Positions 42,607 through 51,336 of a DNA stretch of 64,000 nt are shown here, piece by piece. Both the position numbers and the translations under genes were made by a program. Source of the stretch: Kibdelosporangium philippinense. Lineage in GTDB: Bacteria > Actinomycetota > Actinomycetes > Mycobacteriales > Pseudonocardiaceae. The stretch lies in assembly GCF_021390435.2 (NCBI RefSeq), contig NZ_JAJVCN010000003.1, positions 1,617,501 to 1,681,500 of the forward strand, written 5' to 3'. Every line of letters starts with the position of its first letter. Position 1 is the stretch's first letter. Below the pieces are notes generated by a model that was not told the DNA's origin, did no database searches, and saw only the letters and a list, made by a program, of their open reading frames with translations.

Positions 42607-44096
42607 TGGCGCCCCAGCCCGGTCAGGTCGAAGGATTCGCTGACCTGGTTACGCGCGAGCCCAGTCACCTTGGTCCTGGCCGCGACCACGTTGGGGAACA
42701 GGAACAACCAGTCCGCCGCGGCATCGTCGGTGATCGTGCGCGCGATCTCCTTCATGGCTTCGACCTGACGCTGTGGCGTGCCGACATCGGCTTGAGTCAA
42801 CAGTTCCCGCACCTTCGGACTGTCGTAACCCCAGTAGTACTTGGGATTGCCGAACGTAACGATGTCACGGGCCTCGACGTGCTGGATGATCGACATGTCG
42901 AAGTCGTGGTCGGTGAACACCTGCTTGAGCCACACAGCCGGGAAATCCAGCGGTTCGATGCTCACGCTCACCCCGACATCGGCCAGTTGCGAGGCCACGA
43001 CCTGTGCGGAGTTCACGGCATACGGCAGGTTCGCCACTCGCAACCTGAGCCGCGGGTTCGGCTGACCGGCCTCGGCGAGCAATGCCCTGGCGCGCACCGG
43101 ATCGTGCGGGTAAATGCCGTTGAGGTCCTCGTACCACGGGTCGGTCGGCGGGACCATGCTGCCGATCAGCGTCCCACGGTCCGCCGCAACCGTTGCCATC
43201 ACTGCTTTCCGGTCGATCGCGTACATCAACGCCTGGCGTATTCGCTTGTCGTTCAAGGGCGCTCGCGCGTTGTTGAACGACAGCGTGACCTCGGAGTTCG
43301 TGGTTCCTTGCAGGACCGTGAACCGCGTATCGGTCTCGAACTGGCGGATCGAGTCGGGCGTGGTGACCGCCGAGATCACGTCGATTCCGTTGCTGAGCAA
43401 GGCGTTGTTCAGCGCCGTCGGGTCTTTGTAGTACTTCAGGTACACCGTGGTGTAGGTCGGCTTACGGCCCCAGTAGGAAGGGTTGGCGCGCAGGACGATC
43501 GAGTCGCCGCGCTTGCGGGTCGCGAACACGTACGGCCCGGTGCCGACCGGGGTGTTGGCCAGGTCAGCGACACCAGACGGGCTGAACATCGCGCCGACCC
43601 TGGTGGTCATGTCGAACAGCCAGTTATTGCTCGGCCGCTTCAGGATCACGCGGGCGTGCGTCGGATCGACCACGTCGACTCGGTCCACCACGTCCATCTT
43701 GGACTTCAGCGAGATGGTCCACGCGGTTTTCACCCGTTCGACGGAAAACTTGACGTCCTGCGCGGTGAACGGCTGGCCATTGCTGAACGTGACGTTCGGC
43801 TGCAGCTGGAAGTCGTAGGTCTTGCGGTCCTCGCTGACTGTCCACTCGCGAGCCAACGAGGGCCCGATCTTGCCGTCCGGGTCGAGTTTCACCAGGCCTT
43901 GGTAGACGTTGTAGAGCAGAGCCTGCGGAATCGCGGCACCATCGGTGCGGGTGAAGTCGAGATTGGCCGGCTCGGCGGTGAATCCGATCGAGATCGCGTC
44001 GGGATCGGCCGGAACCGACACGGAGGACCCGGCCGAACACGCACTGGTGAGCAGCGCGAGGACAACCGTGGCGACGAAAATCCGCACCGGCTTCAC
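42603..44096 (-). CDS. ABC transporter substrate-binding lipoprotein, SBP family 5
   Basis: 497 residues. A lipoprotein signal peptide ends at the lipobox LTSAC with C20 the lipidated residue. The body matches family 5 (peptide/nickel/opine) binding proteins: ISIGFTAEPANLDFTRTDG at the start, LAREWTVSEDRKTYDFQLQPNVTFSNG, and TGPYVFATRKRGDSIVLRAN in part. It captures the substrate outside the membrane and defines the operon's specificity, which cannot be read from the sequence. It is the first gene of the eight-gene minus-strand operon, transcribed away from the FadR-type regulator. Confidence 0.92.
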   Translation of the reverse strand: MKPVRIFVATVVLALLTSACSAGSSVSVPADPDAISIGFTAEPANLDFTRTDGAAIPQALLYNVYQGLVKLDPDGKIGPSLAREWTVSEDRKTYDFQLQPNVTFSNGQPFTAQDVKFSVERVKTAWTISLKSKMDVVDRVDVVDPTHARVILKRPSNNWLFDMTTRVGAMFSPSGVADLANTPVGTGPYVFATRKRGDSIVLRANPSYWGRKPTYTTVYLKYYKDPTALNNALLSNGIDVISAVTTPDSIRQFETDTRFTVLQGTTNSEVTLSFNNARAPLNDKRIRQALMYAIDRKAVMATVAADRGTLIGSMVPPTDPWYEDLNGIYPHDPVRARALLAEAGQPNPRLRLRVANLPYAVNSAQVVASQLADVGVSVSIEPLDFPAVWLKQVFTDHDFDMSIIQHVEARDIVTFGNPKYYWGYDSPKVRELLTQADVGTPQRQVEAMKEIARTITDDAAADWLFLFPNVVAARTKVTGLARNQVSESFDLTGLGRQ

Positions 44097-44108
44097 CTAC
44101 CTAGTACG

Positions 44109-44121
44109 CTGGTCAGACCAG
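44109..44121. promoter_or_regulatory. Perfect palindrome CTGGTCAGACCAG, FadR/GntR-type operator
   Basis: CTGGTCAGACCAG is a perfect 13-bp inverted repeat (TGGTC-N-GACCA core), the classical site shape for FadR-subfamily GntR proteins. It sits in the 71-bp gap between the divergent substrate-binding-protein gene (start 44096) and the GntR gene (start 44168), so one bound dimer could control both. Confidence 0.75.
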
Positions 44122-44167
44122 TAGACTTGCACTCGCTGCCGCATTGGTCAAGAGGGGCGGTCCGAGG

Positions 44168-44908
44168 ATGTTCGAGCCGGTCAGCCCGGTCAGGGCATAT
44201 GAACGAGTGGTCGAGCAGATCGAAGAAGCTGTGTTTACCGGCCGGCTCCGGCCCGGCTCGCGGCTGCCCAGTGAGCGTGACCTGATGACCCAGTTCGGCG
44301 TCAGCCGCTCGACCGTGCGCGAGGCTCTCCGAGTGCTGCAGAGCAACGGAATGGTCCAGTCCCGCGCGGGCGATCCGCGCGGCCCCGAGGTGCTGCCCGC
44401 GTCGCCGAAGAGCCTGCAGAAGTCGATGTCCCGGCTGGTCCGCGCGGAGTCGATGTCGCTGGCGGAGTTGTTGCAGTTCCGGATGCTGCTCGAAGGTTCG
44501 GCGTACCTGTTGGCCGCACAGCTGCGTACCGACGCCCAGCTCGCGGAGATGGAAGCCGCGCTGACCGCTATGACCGAGGCGACCGAGCACGCCGACTTCA
44601 GTGCGGCGGACGTGGCGTTTCACGACGCGGTCGCGCGAGCCACTCAGAACACGCTGATCTTGGTGTGCAGCAACGTGGTTCGTGGTGTGGTGCTGGATCT
44701 GATCGCCGATCACCTGGCGACGGCTTCCGATCGGCAGAAGCTGATGCTGGCGTACTTGCAGCACCATTCCGAAGTGCTGCAAGCGATCCGTGACCGCGAT
44801 GGCGCCCTGGCGGCCCGGTTGGCGCGCGAGGCGTTGTACGACTACTACGCCGATAGCCTTCCGGTGGAAGCGCGAAAGTTGCTTGCCGCCCTCGTCACCT
44901 CCTCGTGA
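44168..44908 (+). CDS. GntR-family regulator, FadR/FCD subfamily
   Basis: 246 residues. The winged helix is at about 10-70 (LPSERDLMTQFGVSRSTVRE). An all-helical FCD effector domain follows, with metal-site candidates in FHDAVARAT (H about 153) and later HHSEVLQAI (H about 200). ATG 44168 is preferred, with AGAGGGG about 9 bases upstream, over a TTG at 44144. Its stop TGA is provided by the left arm of the 46-bp palindromic repeat. It is divergent from the ABC/ALDH/SDR/amidase operon and is its likely regulator. Confidence 0.9.
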   Translation: MFEPVSPVRAYERVVEQIEEAVFTGRLRPGSRLPSERDLMTQFGVSRSTVREALRVLQSNGMVQSRAGDPRGPEVLPASPKSLQKSMSRLVRAESMSLAELLQFRMLLEGSAYLLAAQLRTDAQLAEMEAALTAMTEATEHADFSAADVAFHDAVARATQNTLILVCSNVVRGVVLDLIADHLATASDRQKLMLAYLQHHSEVLQAIRDRDGALAARLAREALYDYYADSLPVEARKLLAALVTSS

Positions 44909-44947
44909 GTGGTTATCAGGGTTAGAACACGCTTAACCACTCACGAG
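44902..44947. repeat. 46-bp interspersed palindromic element, copy 1
   Basis: Arms CTCGTGAGTGGTTA and TAACCACTCACGAG flank a central GGTTAGAACACG in plus orientation. It lies between the converging GntR and response-regulator genes, overlaps the GntR stop codon and ends four bases before the response-regulator stop. Three further 46-bp copies are at 48833, 55029 and 57477. Confidence 0.9.
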
Positions 44948-44951
44948 GGTT

Positions 44952-45557
44952 TTAGAGCCAGCCCTTGGCCTCGGCCATCTCGACGGCTTCCGCTCTTGTC
45001 CGGGCACCGAGCTTCTGGATCGCCGCGGACAGGTGGTTGCGTACGGTCCCTGGCGAGAGGTGCAGGCCACGCGCCAATTCCGCGATCGTGCCGTGGCTAC
45101 GTGCGGCCGCGAGGATCTCGGTTTCCCTTGGGGTCAACGGGCTCGCGCCTTCGCTGAGCGCAGCAAGCGCTAGGCCGGGGTCGACGACCTGTCCCCCCGC
45201 CGCGACTTTGCGGATCGCCACGGCCAACTCGGTCACTGGCGCGTCCTTGAGCAGGAATCCGGCGACGCCCGCCGCGATCGCCGAATGCAGGTAGCCGGGG
45301 CGGCCGAACGTCGTCAGGATGATCACGCGCGTGCCGGGCACCTTGGTTCGCAGCAGCCTCGCCGCCTCAAGGCCGTCCATGCCTGGCATCTCGATGTCCA
45401 GCAGGGCCACGTCCGGCTTGAAGGCCTCGGCCGCGCCGGCGACCTCGTCACCCCGGCCGAGCTGGACGACGACTTCGAGGTCCGCCTCGAGGTCGAGCAG
45501 AGTCGCCATCGCGCCACGGAACATGGTCTGGTCTTCGGCCAGCAGCAACTTGATCAT
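44952..45557 (-). CDS. Response regulator, DesR/NarL-like
   Basis: 201 residues. The receiver domain has phospho-acceptor D54 in ALLDIEMPG, the T in IILTTFGR and K in LLKDAPV. The LuxR-type helix-turn-helix is at about 140-195 (LTPRETEILAAA, LHLSPGTVRNHLSAAIQKL). Its short linker and overall form match DesR of the Bacillus fluidity-sensing system. It overlaps the kinase gene by four bases and is the last gene of a four-gene operon with an ABC-2 exporter, so it may regulate that transporter. Confidence 0.92.
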   Translation of the reverse strand: MIKLLLAEDQTMFRGAMATLLDLEADLEVVVQLGRGDEVAGAAEAFKPDVALLDIEMPGMDGLEAARLLRTKVPGTRVIILTTFGRPGYLHSAIAAGVAGFLLKDAPVTELAVAIRKVAAGGQVVDPGLALAALSEGASPLTPRETEILAAARSHGTIAELARGLHLSPGTVRNHLSAAIQKLGARTRAEAVEMAEAKGWL

Positions 45558-46672
45558 GTGGGTACCTGAACTCGGATGTAGAAGCCGTTCTGCGGGCGCG
45601 GGCCTTCTTCCATCGTGCCGCCCAAAGCCTGCGCGCGTTCGGCAAGCCCGGCCAAGCCGTTGCCGCGCCCGTTCTCGCCCGGTCCCACGCCATCGTCGAC
45701 GATCTCGACGGCCGCGGTTGAGTCCTCAAGGGACAGTGTGATCGTGCAATTGGCCGCTTGGCTGTGTCGCAGCACGTTGGTGACACCTTCCCGGACTGTC
45801 CACGCCAGCGCGCCATCCACCGACGGCGGTAGGGACCAGGATTCCGGGGATTCGACCCGGCAGTCGATGCCCGCCGACGCGGCCGCTTTGCGTGCGGACA
45901 CGAGCTCGCCCGCCAGGGTCGGCTGGCGGTAGTTCGTGACGGCTTGCCGCACTTCGGCCAGGGCGCGGCGGACAACCGTGTCGATGTCCGCGAGTTCCTG
46001 CTCGGCTTTGTCGGGATCGATCGTGACCAGGCGACGGGCCAGTTCGGTCTTCACCGCGATCACCGACAGGCTGTGGCCGACCAGGTCGTGCAGGTCGCGT
46101 GCGATCCGGTCGCGTTCTTCGGCGACCGCGAGCCTGGCCCGTTCCCTGCGGCTGACCTGCAGTTCCGTGAACATGTCGAACTGCTGACGGGCTTGCCGGG
46201 TGAAGTAGCCGACCATCAGTCCGACCAGTGCCAGCCAGGCGATCAGGACCGGTTCCATGCTGTCGAGCCACGCGATGATGGCGAAGACGGCACTGATCGC
46301 GACCAGTCGCGCGACCAACCATCGGCCGCCGAGCCAGCCCGTTGCCGCGCTGGCCCAGACCGAGTTGAAGGTCCACTCCGGCCCGGCGAACGCGGGCAAC
46401 GCCACGCAGAGCACGAGCAGCGCCGCATAGGACGGCCAGAGCGGCAGCCTTTGCAGTCGCGGGATCGGCAGGTCGAACGTGGTCCGCATGCCTAGGAGCG
46501 CTGTGACTATCGCGACCGTCATGACGAGCACGGCCTCCCACACCGGCGGCTTGCCGACGAAGTAGAACGTCGCTGACGCGATCAGCGAGACGTACATCAG
46601 CACGTATCGCGACCACTTGCGCCGGTTCCACATCAACCGGACCTGTTCATCGGCGAGGTCCATGCCTGCCAT
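45554..46672 (-). CDS. Sensor histidine kinase, DesK-like
   Basis: 372 residues. Four to five membrane segments lie between about 24 and 158 with short loops, as in DesK, followed by a coiled linker and phospho-acceptor H194 in RDLHDLVGHSLS. The ATPase domain has REGVTNVLRHS as N-box, DDGVGPGENG as G1 and GNGLAGLAERA as G2. ATG 46672 is used; a GTG at 46678 that overlaps the permease stop is an alternative. Expected to phosphorylate the adjacent response regulator in answer to membrane state or an envelope-acting compound. Confidence 0.92.
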   Translation of the reverse strand: MAGMDLADEQVRLMWNRRKWSRYVLMYVSLIASATFYFVGKPPVWEAVLVMTVAIVTALLGMRTTFDLPIPRLQRLPLWPSYAALLVLCVALPAFAGPEWTFNSVWASAATGWLGGRWLVARLVAISAVFAIIAWLDSMEPVLIAWLALVGLMVGYFTRQARQQFDMFTELQVSRRERARLAVAEERDRIARDLHDLVGHSLSVIAVKTELARRLVTIDPDKAEQELADIDTVVRRALAEVRQAVTNYRQPTLAGELVSARKAAASAGIDCRVESPESWSLPPSVDGALAWTVREGVTNVLRHSQAANCTITLSLEDSTAAVEIVDDGVGPGENGRGNGLAGLAERAQALGGTMEEGPRPQNGFYIRVQVPT

Positions 46673-46674
46673 TG

Positions 46675-47325
46675 TCACGCTCGGCGCCACCTGAGCAGCA
46701 CCGCCACGGCGGCCGCGATCGTCCACGCGCCCAGGTTGAGCAGCGCTTCTGCCCCGATCGGCCGACTCATCACAGTACCCATGCCCAGTGTCATCAGGCT
46801 GTTCGTCGGTGCCAGGGCCCAGATCGCGTCGCCGCCGATCACGCCGCCGGTGAACATCAACGCGAAGAACACGAGCATCAAAGCGACGGTCGCGGTCTTG
46901 CCTTTGAAAAGCATTCCGGCGAAGACGCCGATCAGGACGAACGGCAACGAACCCACCACCGTGACCGCGACCAGCAATGGCCACCGATCGATGTGCTGGG
47001 TGTACGCGCCGATCACGCTGACCAGCAACACTCCGGGGATGACCGTGATGATGCCTTGGACGATCTTGCCGGTCAGCCAGGCCTTGTCCGACAGCGGTGT
47101 CACGCGCAGTTGCCTGAGCCAGCCGGTGTTTCGGTCTTCCGCGATCGTGTTTCCGCTGCCCAGCAGGCCCGCGCCGGTGGCCGCGTACACCGCCATCGCC
47201 GCGGTCACGCCTTGGCCTTGCTTGCCCCAGATCAGCTCGAACACCACTGGCATCAGAACAAGAAACACCAAGTACCGAATGTTGTGCATTGTGCGCAGAA
47301 CTTCGAATTTTGTGTACGCCAGCAT
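46675..47325 (-). CDS. ABC-2 type transporter permease
   Basis: 216 residues, six predicted membrane segments, with the ABC-2 family layout: a cytoplasmic start (AYTKFEVLRTMHNIRYL), a first helix near 18-34, an intracellular amphipathic region with EDRNTGWLRQLRVTPLSDKAWL (in part), and the last four helices from about 95 on. It exports an unknown substrate, commonly a drug or antimicrobial peptide, or acts in self-protection. The ATG overlaps the ATPase stop in TGATG. Confidence 0.9.
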   Translation of the reverse strand: MLAYTKFEVLRTMHNIRYLVFLVLMPVVFELIWGKQGQGVTAAMAVYAATGAGLLGSGNTIAEDRNTGWLRQLRVTPLSDKAWLTGKIVQGIITVIPGVLLVSVIGAYTQHIDRWPLLVAVTVVGSLPFVLIGVFAGMLFKGKTATVALMLVFFALMFTGGVIGGDAIWALAPTNSLMTLGMGTVMSRPIGAEALLNLGAWTIAAAVAVLLRWRRA

Positions 47326-48011
47326 CACTCGGCTCCCTCGGTCAGCTTGACCAGCGCGTGCTCAAGGCTCGTGTCACCCTTGATCTGCTTGGGCGGACCG
47401 TCGGCGATCACCCGTCCCCGGTCGATCACGATGGCGCGGTCGGCGTACTCGTCGGCCTCGTCGAGGTAGTGCGTGGCGAAGATGACCGTGTGGCCTTGTT
47501 CCTTCACCGCACGCCAGAATTGCCTGCGGGACTTGAAATCCAGTGCGACCGTTGGCTCGTCGAGGAACAGCAGCTCGGGCTCCCCTGCCATCGCCACCGC
47601 GAACCTGACCCGCTGGGCTTGCCCGCCGGACAGGGCGTCGACTTTGCGGCGCTGGAGGTCCGTCAGTCCTGCGAGGTCGAGGGCTTCCCTGAGGGTGCGC
47701 CGCTTTCCGTAGAGTCGACAGGCAAGGTCGACGACCTCTTTGACCGTCGAATCCGTTGGCAGGCCGCCAGTTTGCAACATCGCACCGACGCGGCCTGCCG
47801 TGACCGCGTCCTGCGGGGATCCATTGAGGACGGTCACTGCGCCGGTGTGCGGGCGTTTGAGTCCGAGCAGAAGGTCGACCGTGGTGGACTTGCCAGCGCC
47901 GTTGGCGCCGAGCAAGGCCACGGTTTGTCCACTGGGGACCGTAAAACTGACTTCGGTGAGCGCTTGCACCGAGCCGTAGCCGTAGCTCACTCGGTCGAAG
48001 CTGGTTTCCAT
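47325..48011 (-). CDS. ABC transporter ATP-binding protein (ABC-2 exporter)
   Basis: 228 residues. Walker A GANGAGKST (36-44), Q-loop MLQTGGLP, signature LSGGQAQRVRFAVAM, Walker B LLFLDEPTVALD and H-loop ATHYLDEA. The D-loop LDFKSR differs from the usual LD-P/V sequence. First gene of the operon ATPase-permease-kinase-regulator, all overlapping. This is the common arrangement of actinobacterial exporters sensing cell-envelope stress. Confidence 0.92.
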   Translation of the reverse strand: METSFDRVSYGYGSVQALTEVSFTVPSGQTVALLGANGAGKSTTVDLLLGLKRPHTGAVTVLNGSPQDAVTAGRVGAMLQTGGLPTDSTVKEVVDLACRLYGKRRTLREALDLAGLTDLQRRKVDALSGGQAQRVRFAVAMAGEPELLFLDEPTVALDFKSRRQFWRAVKEQGHTVIFATHYLDEADEYADRAIVIDRGRVIADGPPKQIKGDTSLEHALVKLTEGAE

Positions 48012-48080
48012 ACTCCAAAGCTAGGAACAGGCGAGACGAGTTTTAAGTGTCACGGATCGCGACTTGACCCATGACGATCG

Positions 48081-48818
48081 TCACCCTCGTCCCACAAAGG
48101 GCATGTTCGTCGCCATGATCGTCATGAACTGCACGTTCGTGTCCAACGGCAAGGCCGCCATCTGCCGGACCGCGGTGGCCACGTGCCGCACGTCGAAAAC
48201 TGGCTCCGGTGCCACAGTTCCGTTCGCCTGAGGCACACCTTTCACCATCCGGTCGGTCAGATCCGTACCCGCGTTGCCGATGTCGATCTGGCCGCAGGCG
48301 ATCCGGTATGGCCTGCCGTCCAACGAGATCGACTTCGTCAAACCGGTGATCGCGTGCTTCGACGCCGTGTACGCCGGGCTAGCCGGACGTGGGCTGTGCG
48401 CGGAGATCGAACCGTTGTTGATGATCCGGCCGCCTTGCGGGTCCTGGTCACGCATGAGCTTGAACGCTTCCTGCGCGCACAGGAACGAGCCGGTGAGGTT
48501 GATGTCGATCACCCGCCGCCAGTCCTCAAGGGACAGTTCGCCGACCGTGCCTGGCGCGTTCAGCCCCGCGTTGTTGAACAGCACGTCCACCCGGCCGTAG
48601 CGAGTCCGGACCTGTTCGAACAACGCTCGAACAGAGTCCGGGTCGGCCACGTCGGTCGGGACAGGGAGGGATTCGCCCGGCGCCAATGCCGCCGTCTCAG
48701 CCAGTCTGTCCGCGCGCCTTCCCGCGAGCACCACCGCATATCCGGCTTCCAGCAGGTCGACGGCAACTGCCCGGCCGATTCCCGATCCGGCCCCCGTGAT
48801 CACAGCAACCTGAGTCAT
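48081..48818 (-). CDS. Short-chain dehydrogenase/reductase
   Basis: 245 residues. GAGSGIG at 9-15 and basic residues after beta-2 (AGRRADR, R33-R34) indicate NADP(H) preference. NNAG near 87-90, catalytic serine in NNGSISAHS (about 140), Y153 and K157 (YTASK). Ends with VQFMTIMATNMPFVGRG, a C-terminus seen in SDRs annotated as glucose/ribitol- or clavulanate-type dehydrogenases. It stands alone between the ABC-2 operon and an SGNH hydrolase; substrate unknown. Confidence 0.9.
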   Translation of the reverse strand: MTQVAVITGAGSGIGRAVAVDLLEAGYAVVLAGRRADRLAETAALAPGESLPVPTDVADPDSVRALFEQVRTRYGRVDVLFNNAGLNAPGTVGELSLEDWRRVIDINLTGSFLCAQEAFKLMRDQDPQGGRIINNGSISAHSPRPASPAYTASKHAITGLTKSISLDGRPYRIACGQIDIGNAGTDLTDRMVKGVPQANGTVAPEPVFDVRHVATAVRQMAALPLDTNVQFMTIMATNMPFVGRG

Positions 48819-48832
48819 ACCCCCAGTATCTC

Positions 48833-48878
48833 CTCGTGAGTGGTTATCCGTGTTCTAACCCTGATAACCACTCACGAG
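48833..48878. repeat. 46-bp interspersed palindromic element, copy 2
   Basis: Same 15-bp arms as the other copies, with the central core inverted (CGTGTTCTAACC). It lies downstream of the SGNH hydrolase (four bases after its stop) and 14 bp upstream of the SDR start, so this copy is between two co-directional genes rather than convergent ones. Confidence 0.9.
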
Positions 48879-48882
48879 GGTC

Positions 48883-50085
48883 TTACAGGGTGTTCAGGTC
48901 GATCGAGGCGGCCATTGCCTGGTAACCCGCCGCGTTCGGGTGCAGCCCGTCCCCCACGTCGTACGCCGGGTTCATCAGGTCAGCATCGTTCGGGTCAGCC
49001 ATCACCTTGTCCCAGTCGACCACCGCGTCGTACTCGCCTGACGTCCGAATCCAGTTGTTGAGCTCGTCGCGCACCTTCTCACCGCGGTCCGAGTAATACG
49101 GCGATCCCTTGTACGGCAGCAAAGTCGCCCCGATGACGCGCAGGCCCTTCGACCGCGCCTGACGGATCAGCGTGCGGTGCCCCTCGATCAACTGCTTGGC
49201 CGACACGAGAGACCCGGCGCCGTCCGAGATCCCGATGTCGTTGATGCCCTCAAGGATGATCACGGTCCGAACCTTCGGCTGGTCGAGCACGTCCGCCTTG
49301 AACCGCTTGACCGCGGCCTCGCCTGCCTGGTCCCAGTCGGTGAGCACCTGGTTGCCGCCGATGCCCTGGTTGAGCACGCCGAACCGGCCGCGGAGCCGTT
49401 CCGCGAGCTCGTCCGGATACCGGTCGTTGGTGTTGGCTCCGGCACCGTAGCCATCGGTGATCGAGTCACCGAACGCGACAACCACATCGCGCTTCGGGGA
49501 CGGGTCGAGCACCTGCACGCCGGAAAGTAAGTACCAGGACTCCGACTTCTCCGTGAACACCAAGCCGTCACGGTCGTTCTGGTGATCACCAGCTGCCCGG
49601 TACGTCGTGGCGAAGCCGAGCCCGTGGTACGTCACCGGCCCGGTCGGCTTGGCGAAGTACAGCGTGACGGTCAGGCTTTCCAACGGCCGCACCGGCAGCA
49701 GGGCGACATCGGTGTCGATCTCGCCGCCTGCCGGGATCACTACCGACTTCTTGTGCTTGAACGTCAACGGCCGCAAGCCGCTGACCTCCTCGGCCTCCCC
49801 CGCGCGGCCGACCGTGGCACCGGCGAGCTCGATCGGCGCCTTGCCGTACCTGTTACTGAGCTGGATGCGGACAGCCGGACCGCCCTGACTGACGCGCACG
49901 ACCTGGCGGACGGTCTGGTTGGCGAATCCCTGCAACGACCAGTTCGGAAAGAAGCCTTCGTGTGCCTCGTGCACCGAAGTCGCCCACGTGCCTTCCCAAC
50001 CCCCAGACGGACTGGCCGCCGCGACCGCGGGGGTCGCCACCAGTCCGAACACTGTTACCAGTGTGAGAAGCGTTTTCCGTCTCAT
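48883..50085 (-). CDS. Secreted SGNH/GDSL hydrolase
   Basis: 400 residues with a Sec signal peptide (about 1-25). A beta-rich N-terminal domain (WEGTWATSVHEA, TVRQVVRVSQGGPAVRIQLSN) precedes the SGNH catalytic domain. Block I is AFGDSITDG with nucleophile S208, block II GIGGNQV, block III GINDIG and block V DGLHPNAAGY containing the Asp-His pair. This two-domain form is common in Streptomyces secreted esterases, possibly acting on acetylated polysaccharides or plant material. It is divergent from the asparaginase, with start codons 41 bp apart. Confidence 0.9.
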   Translation of the reverse strand: MRRKTLLTLVTVFGLVATPAVAAASPSGGWEGTWATSVHEAHEGFFPNWSLQGFANQTVRQVVRVSQGGPAVRIQLSNRYGKAPIELAGATVGRAGEAEEVSGLRPLTFKHKKSVVIPAGGEIDTDVALLPVRPLESLTVTLYFAKPTGPVTYHGLGFATTYRAAGDHQNDRDGLVFTEKSESWYLLSGVQVLDPSPKRDVVVAFGDSITDGYGAGANTNDRYPDELAERLRGRFGVLNQGIGGNQVLTDWDQAGEAAVKRFKADVLDQPKVRTVIILEGINDIGISDGAGSLVSAKQLIEGHRTLIRQARSKGLRVIGATLLPYKGSPYYSDRGEKVRDELNNWIRTSGEYDAVVDWDKVMADPNDADLMNPAYDVGDGLHPNAAGYQAMAASIDLNTL

Positions 50086-50126
50086 GAACCGATGCGATCA
50101 GAGGGGTACGACATAAAGTCGCCGCC

Positions 50127-51125
50127 GTGACGGACAAACCCAAGCTGTCGATGCTGACGCTCGGCGGGACCATCGCCATGACCTCGGCAAACGAGTCCGG
50201 GGCGGTCGTCCCGAGGCTGGACGCGGCCGACCTGCTCTCGACGCTGCCTGAACTGGACATCGATCTGGTCACGCACGACTTCCGCAGCCTGCCGAGCCCG
50301 GACATCGGTTTCACCGACCTTGCCGCGCTTGCCGACAAGATCGAGCAGGAGATCGCCGACGGCGCGACCGGCATCGTGGTCACCCAAGGCACCGACACGA
50401 TCGAGGAGTCGTCGTACTTCCTCGACCGCACGATCGGCGGCGACGTCCCGATCGTCATGACCGGTGCGATGCGGCATCCGCAGCAGGCAGGCCCGGACGG
50501 CCCGGCGAACCTGTCGGCCGCGTTCGTGGTCGCCGCCGATCCCCAGGCGCGCGGCCTTGGCACGGTCGTGGTGATGTCCGACGAGGTGCACGCGGCTCGC
50601 TACGTCCGCAAGTCACACAGCACGAGCACTGGGGCGTTCACGTCCCCCAACGCGGCGCCGATCGGGCACATCGTCGAGCAGGAGCTCGTTCTGCTGAGCA
50701 GGCCGCGGCCGTACGAGCCACTGCCGCGTAGCCCACGGTTGACCGAAACCTCGATCGGCATGGTGCACGCTGCGCTCGGTGACGACGGCGAGTGGCTGCG
50801 GCCGTTCGCCGAGCACACCGACGGCCTGGTCATCGCCGGGTTCGGCGGTGGTCACGTGCCGTCGCGGCTCGTGCCGCTGCTGGCCGAACTGGCCGAGGCG
50901 AAACCGGTCGTACTGGCGTCCCGCACCAGTTCGGGCCCGGTTTTGACCCGTACTTACGGATATCCCGGATCGGAACAGGATCTGCTGTCAAGAGGGCTCA
51001 TCAACGCCGGATTCCTCGATCCGTTCAAAGCGCGCGTTCTTCTCCATGTTCTGGTCTCGGCAGGCGCCGATCGCGCCGAGATCACGCGTGTCTTCCGCGC
51101 TTCAGGTGAGATCCACGTGAGCTGA
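50127..51125 (+). CDS. L-asparaginase, type I-like
   Basis: 332 residues. The two threonine motifs of bacterial-type asparaginases are TLGGTIAMT (T15) and VTQGTDTIEE (T89, D90), with a conserved lysine probably in the ARYVRKSH segment. No signal peptide, so a cytoplasmic enzyme hydrolysing L-asparagine to aspartate and ammonia. GTG start at 50127. The downstream 210 bp up to the acyl-CoA ligase are comparatively AT-rich (A6 and T6 runs at 51124-51160) and are probably the ligase promoter and the asparaginase terminator. Confidence 0.9.
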   Translation: MTDKPKLSMLTLGGTIAMTSANESGAVVPRLDAADLLSTLPELDIDLVTHDFRSLPSPDIGFTDLAALADKIEQEIADGATGIVVTQGTDTIEESSYFLDRTIGGDVPIVMTGAMRHPQQAGPDGPANLSAAFVVAADPQARGLGTVVVMSDEVHAARYVRKSHSTSTGAFTSPNAAPIGHIVEQELVLLSRPRPYEPLPRSPRLTETSIGMVHAALGDDGEWLRPFAEHTDGLVIAGFGGGHVPSRLVPLLAELAEAKPVVLASRTSSGPVLTRTYGYPGSEQDLLSRGLINAGFLDPFKARVLLHVLVSAGADRAEITRVFRASGEIHVS

Positions 51126-51336
51126 AAAAATTCCGTTCACGAAATGCCGATGACGCATTTTTTGCTGTGACGGAGGAAACGTTTACCGATACGGGTCGTA
51201 TGTTACCGCACAGTAGATCGACAGCGGACATGCGCCCGTTTAGTACCGATTCGGCTGCGAGGTCTGGCCGTCGCTGCAGCGGGAAGGCAGTATGTCACCC
51301 TGGTTACCGAGTAGTAGCAGGTCGGAGGAGTGAGGT

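Noticed and set aside
44144..44167. TTG start for the FadR-type GntR gene, eight codons upstream
   Set aside because: The ATG at 44168 has a properly spaced AGAGGGG and matches the family's N-terminus; the TTG would lie closer to the operator with no clear Shine-Dalgarno.
42606..44285. 559-codon plus-strand frame opposite the substrate-binding-protein gene
   Set aside because: Antisense to a lipoprotein gene with clear signal peptide and family motifs; no ribosome-binding site or similarity.
48840..49061. Short frames beginning MVIRV inside each 46-bp palindrome (also at 44909, 55067 and 57515)
   Set aside because: They start within the noncoding repeat and merely read its arm (TTHEG), then run antisense into real genes.
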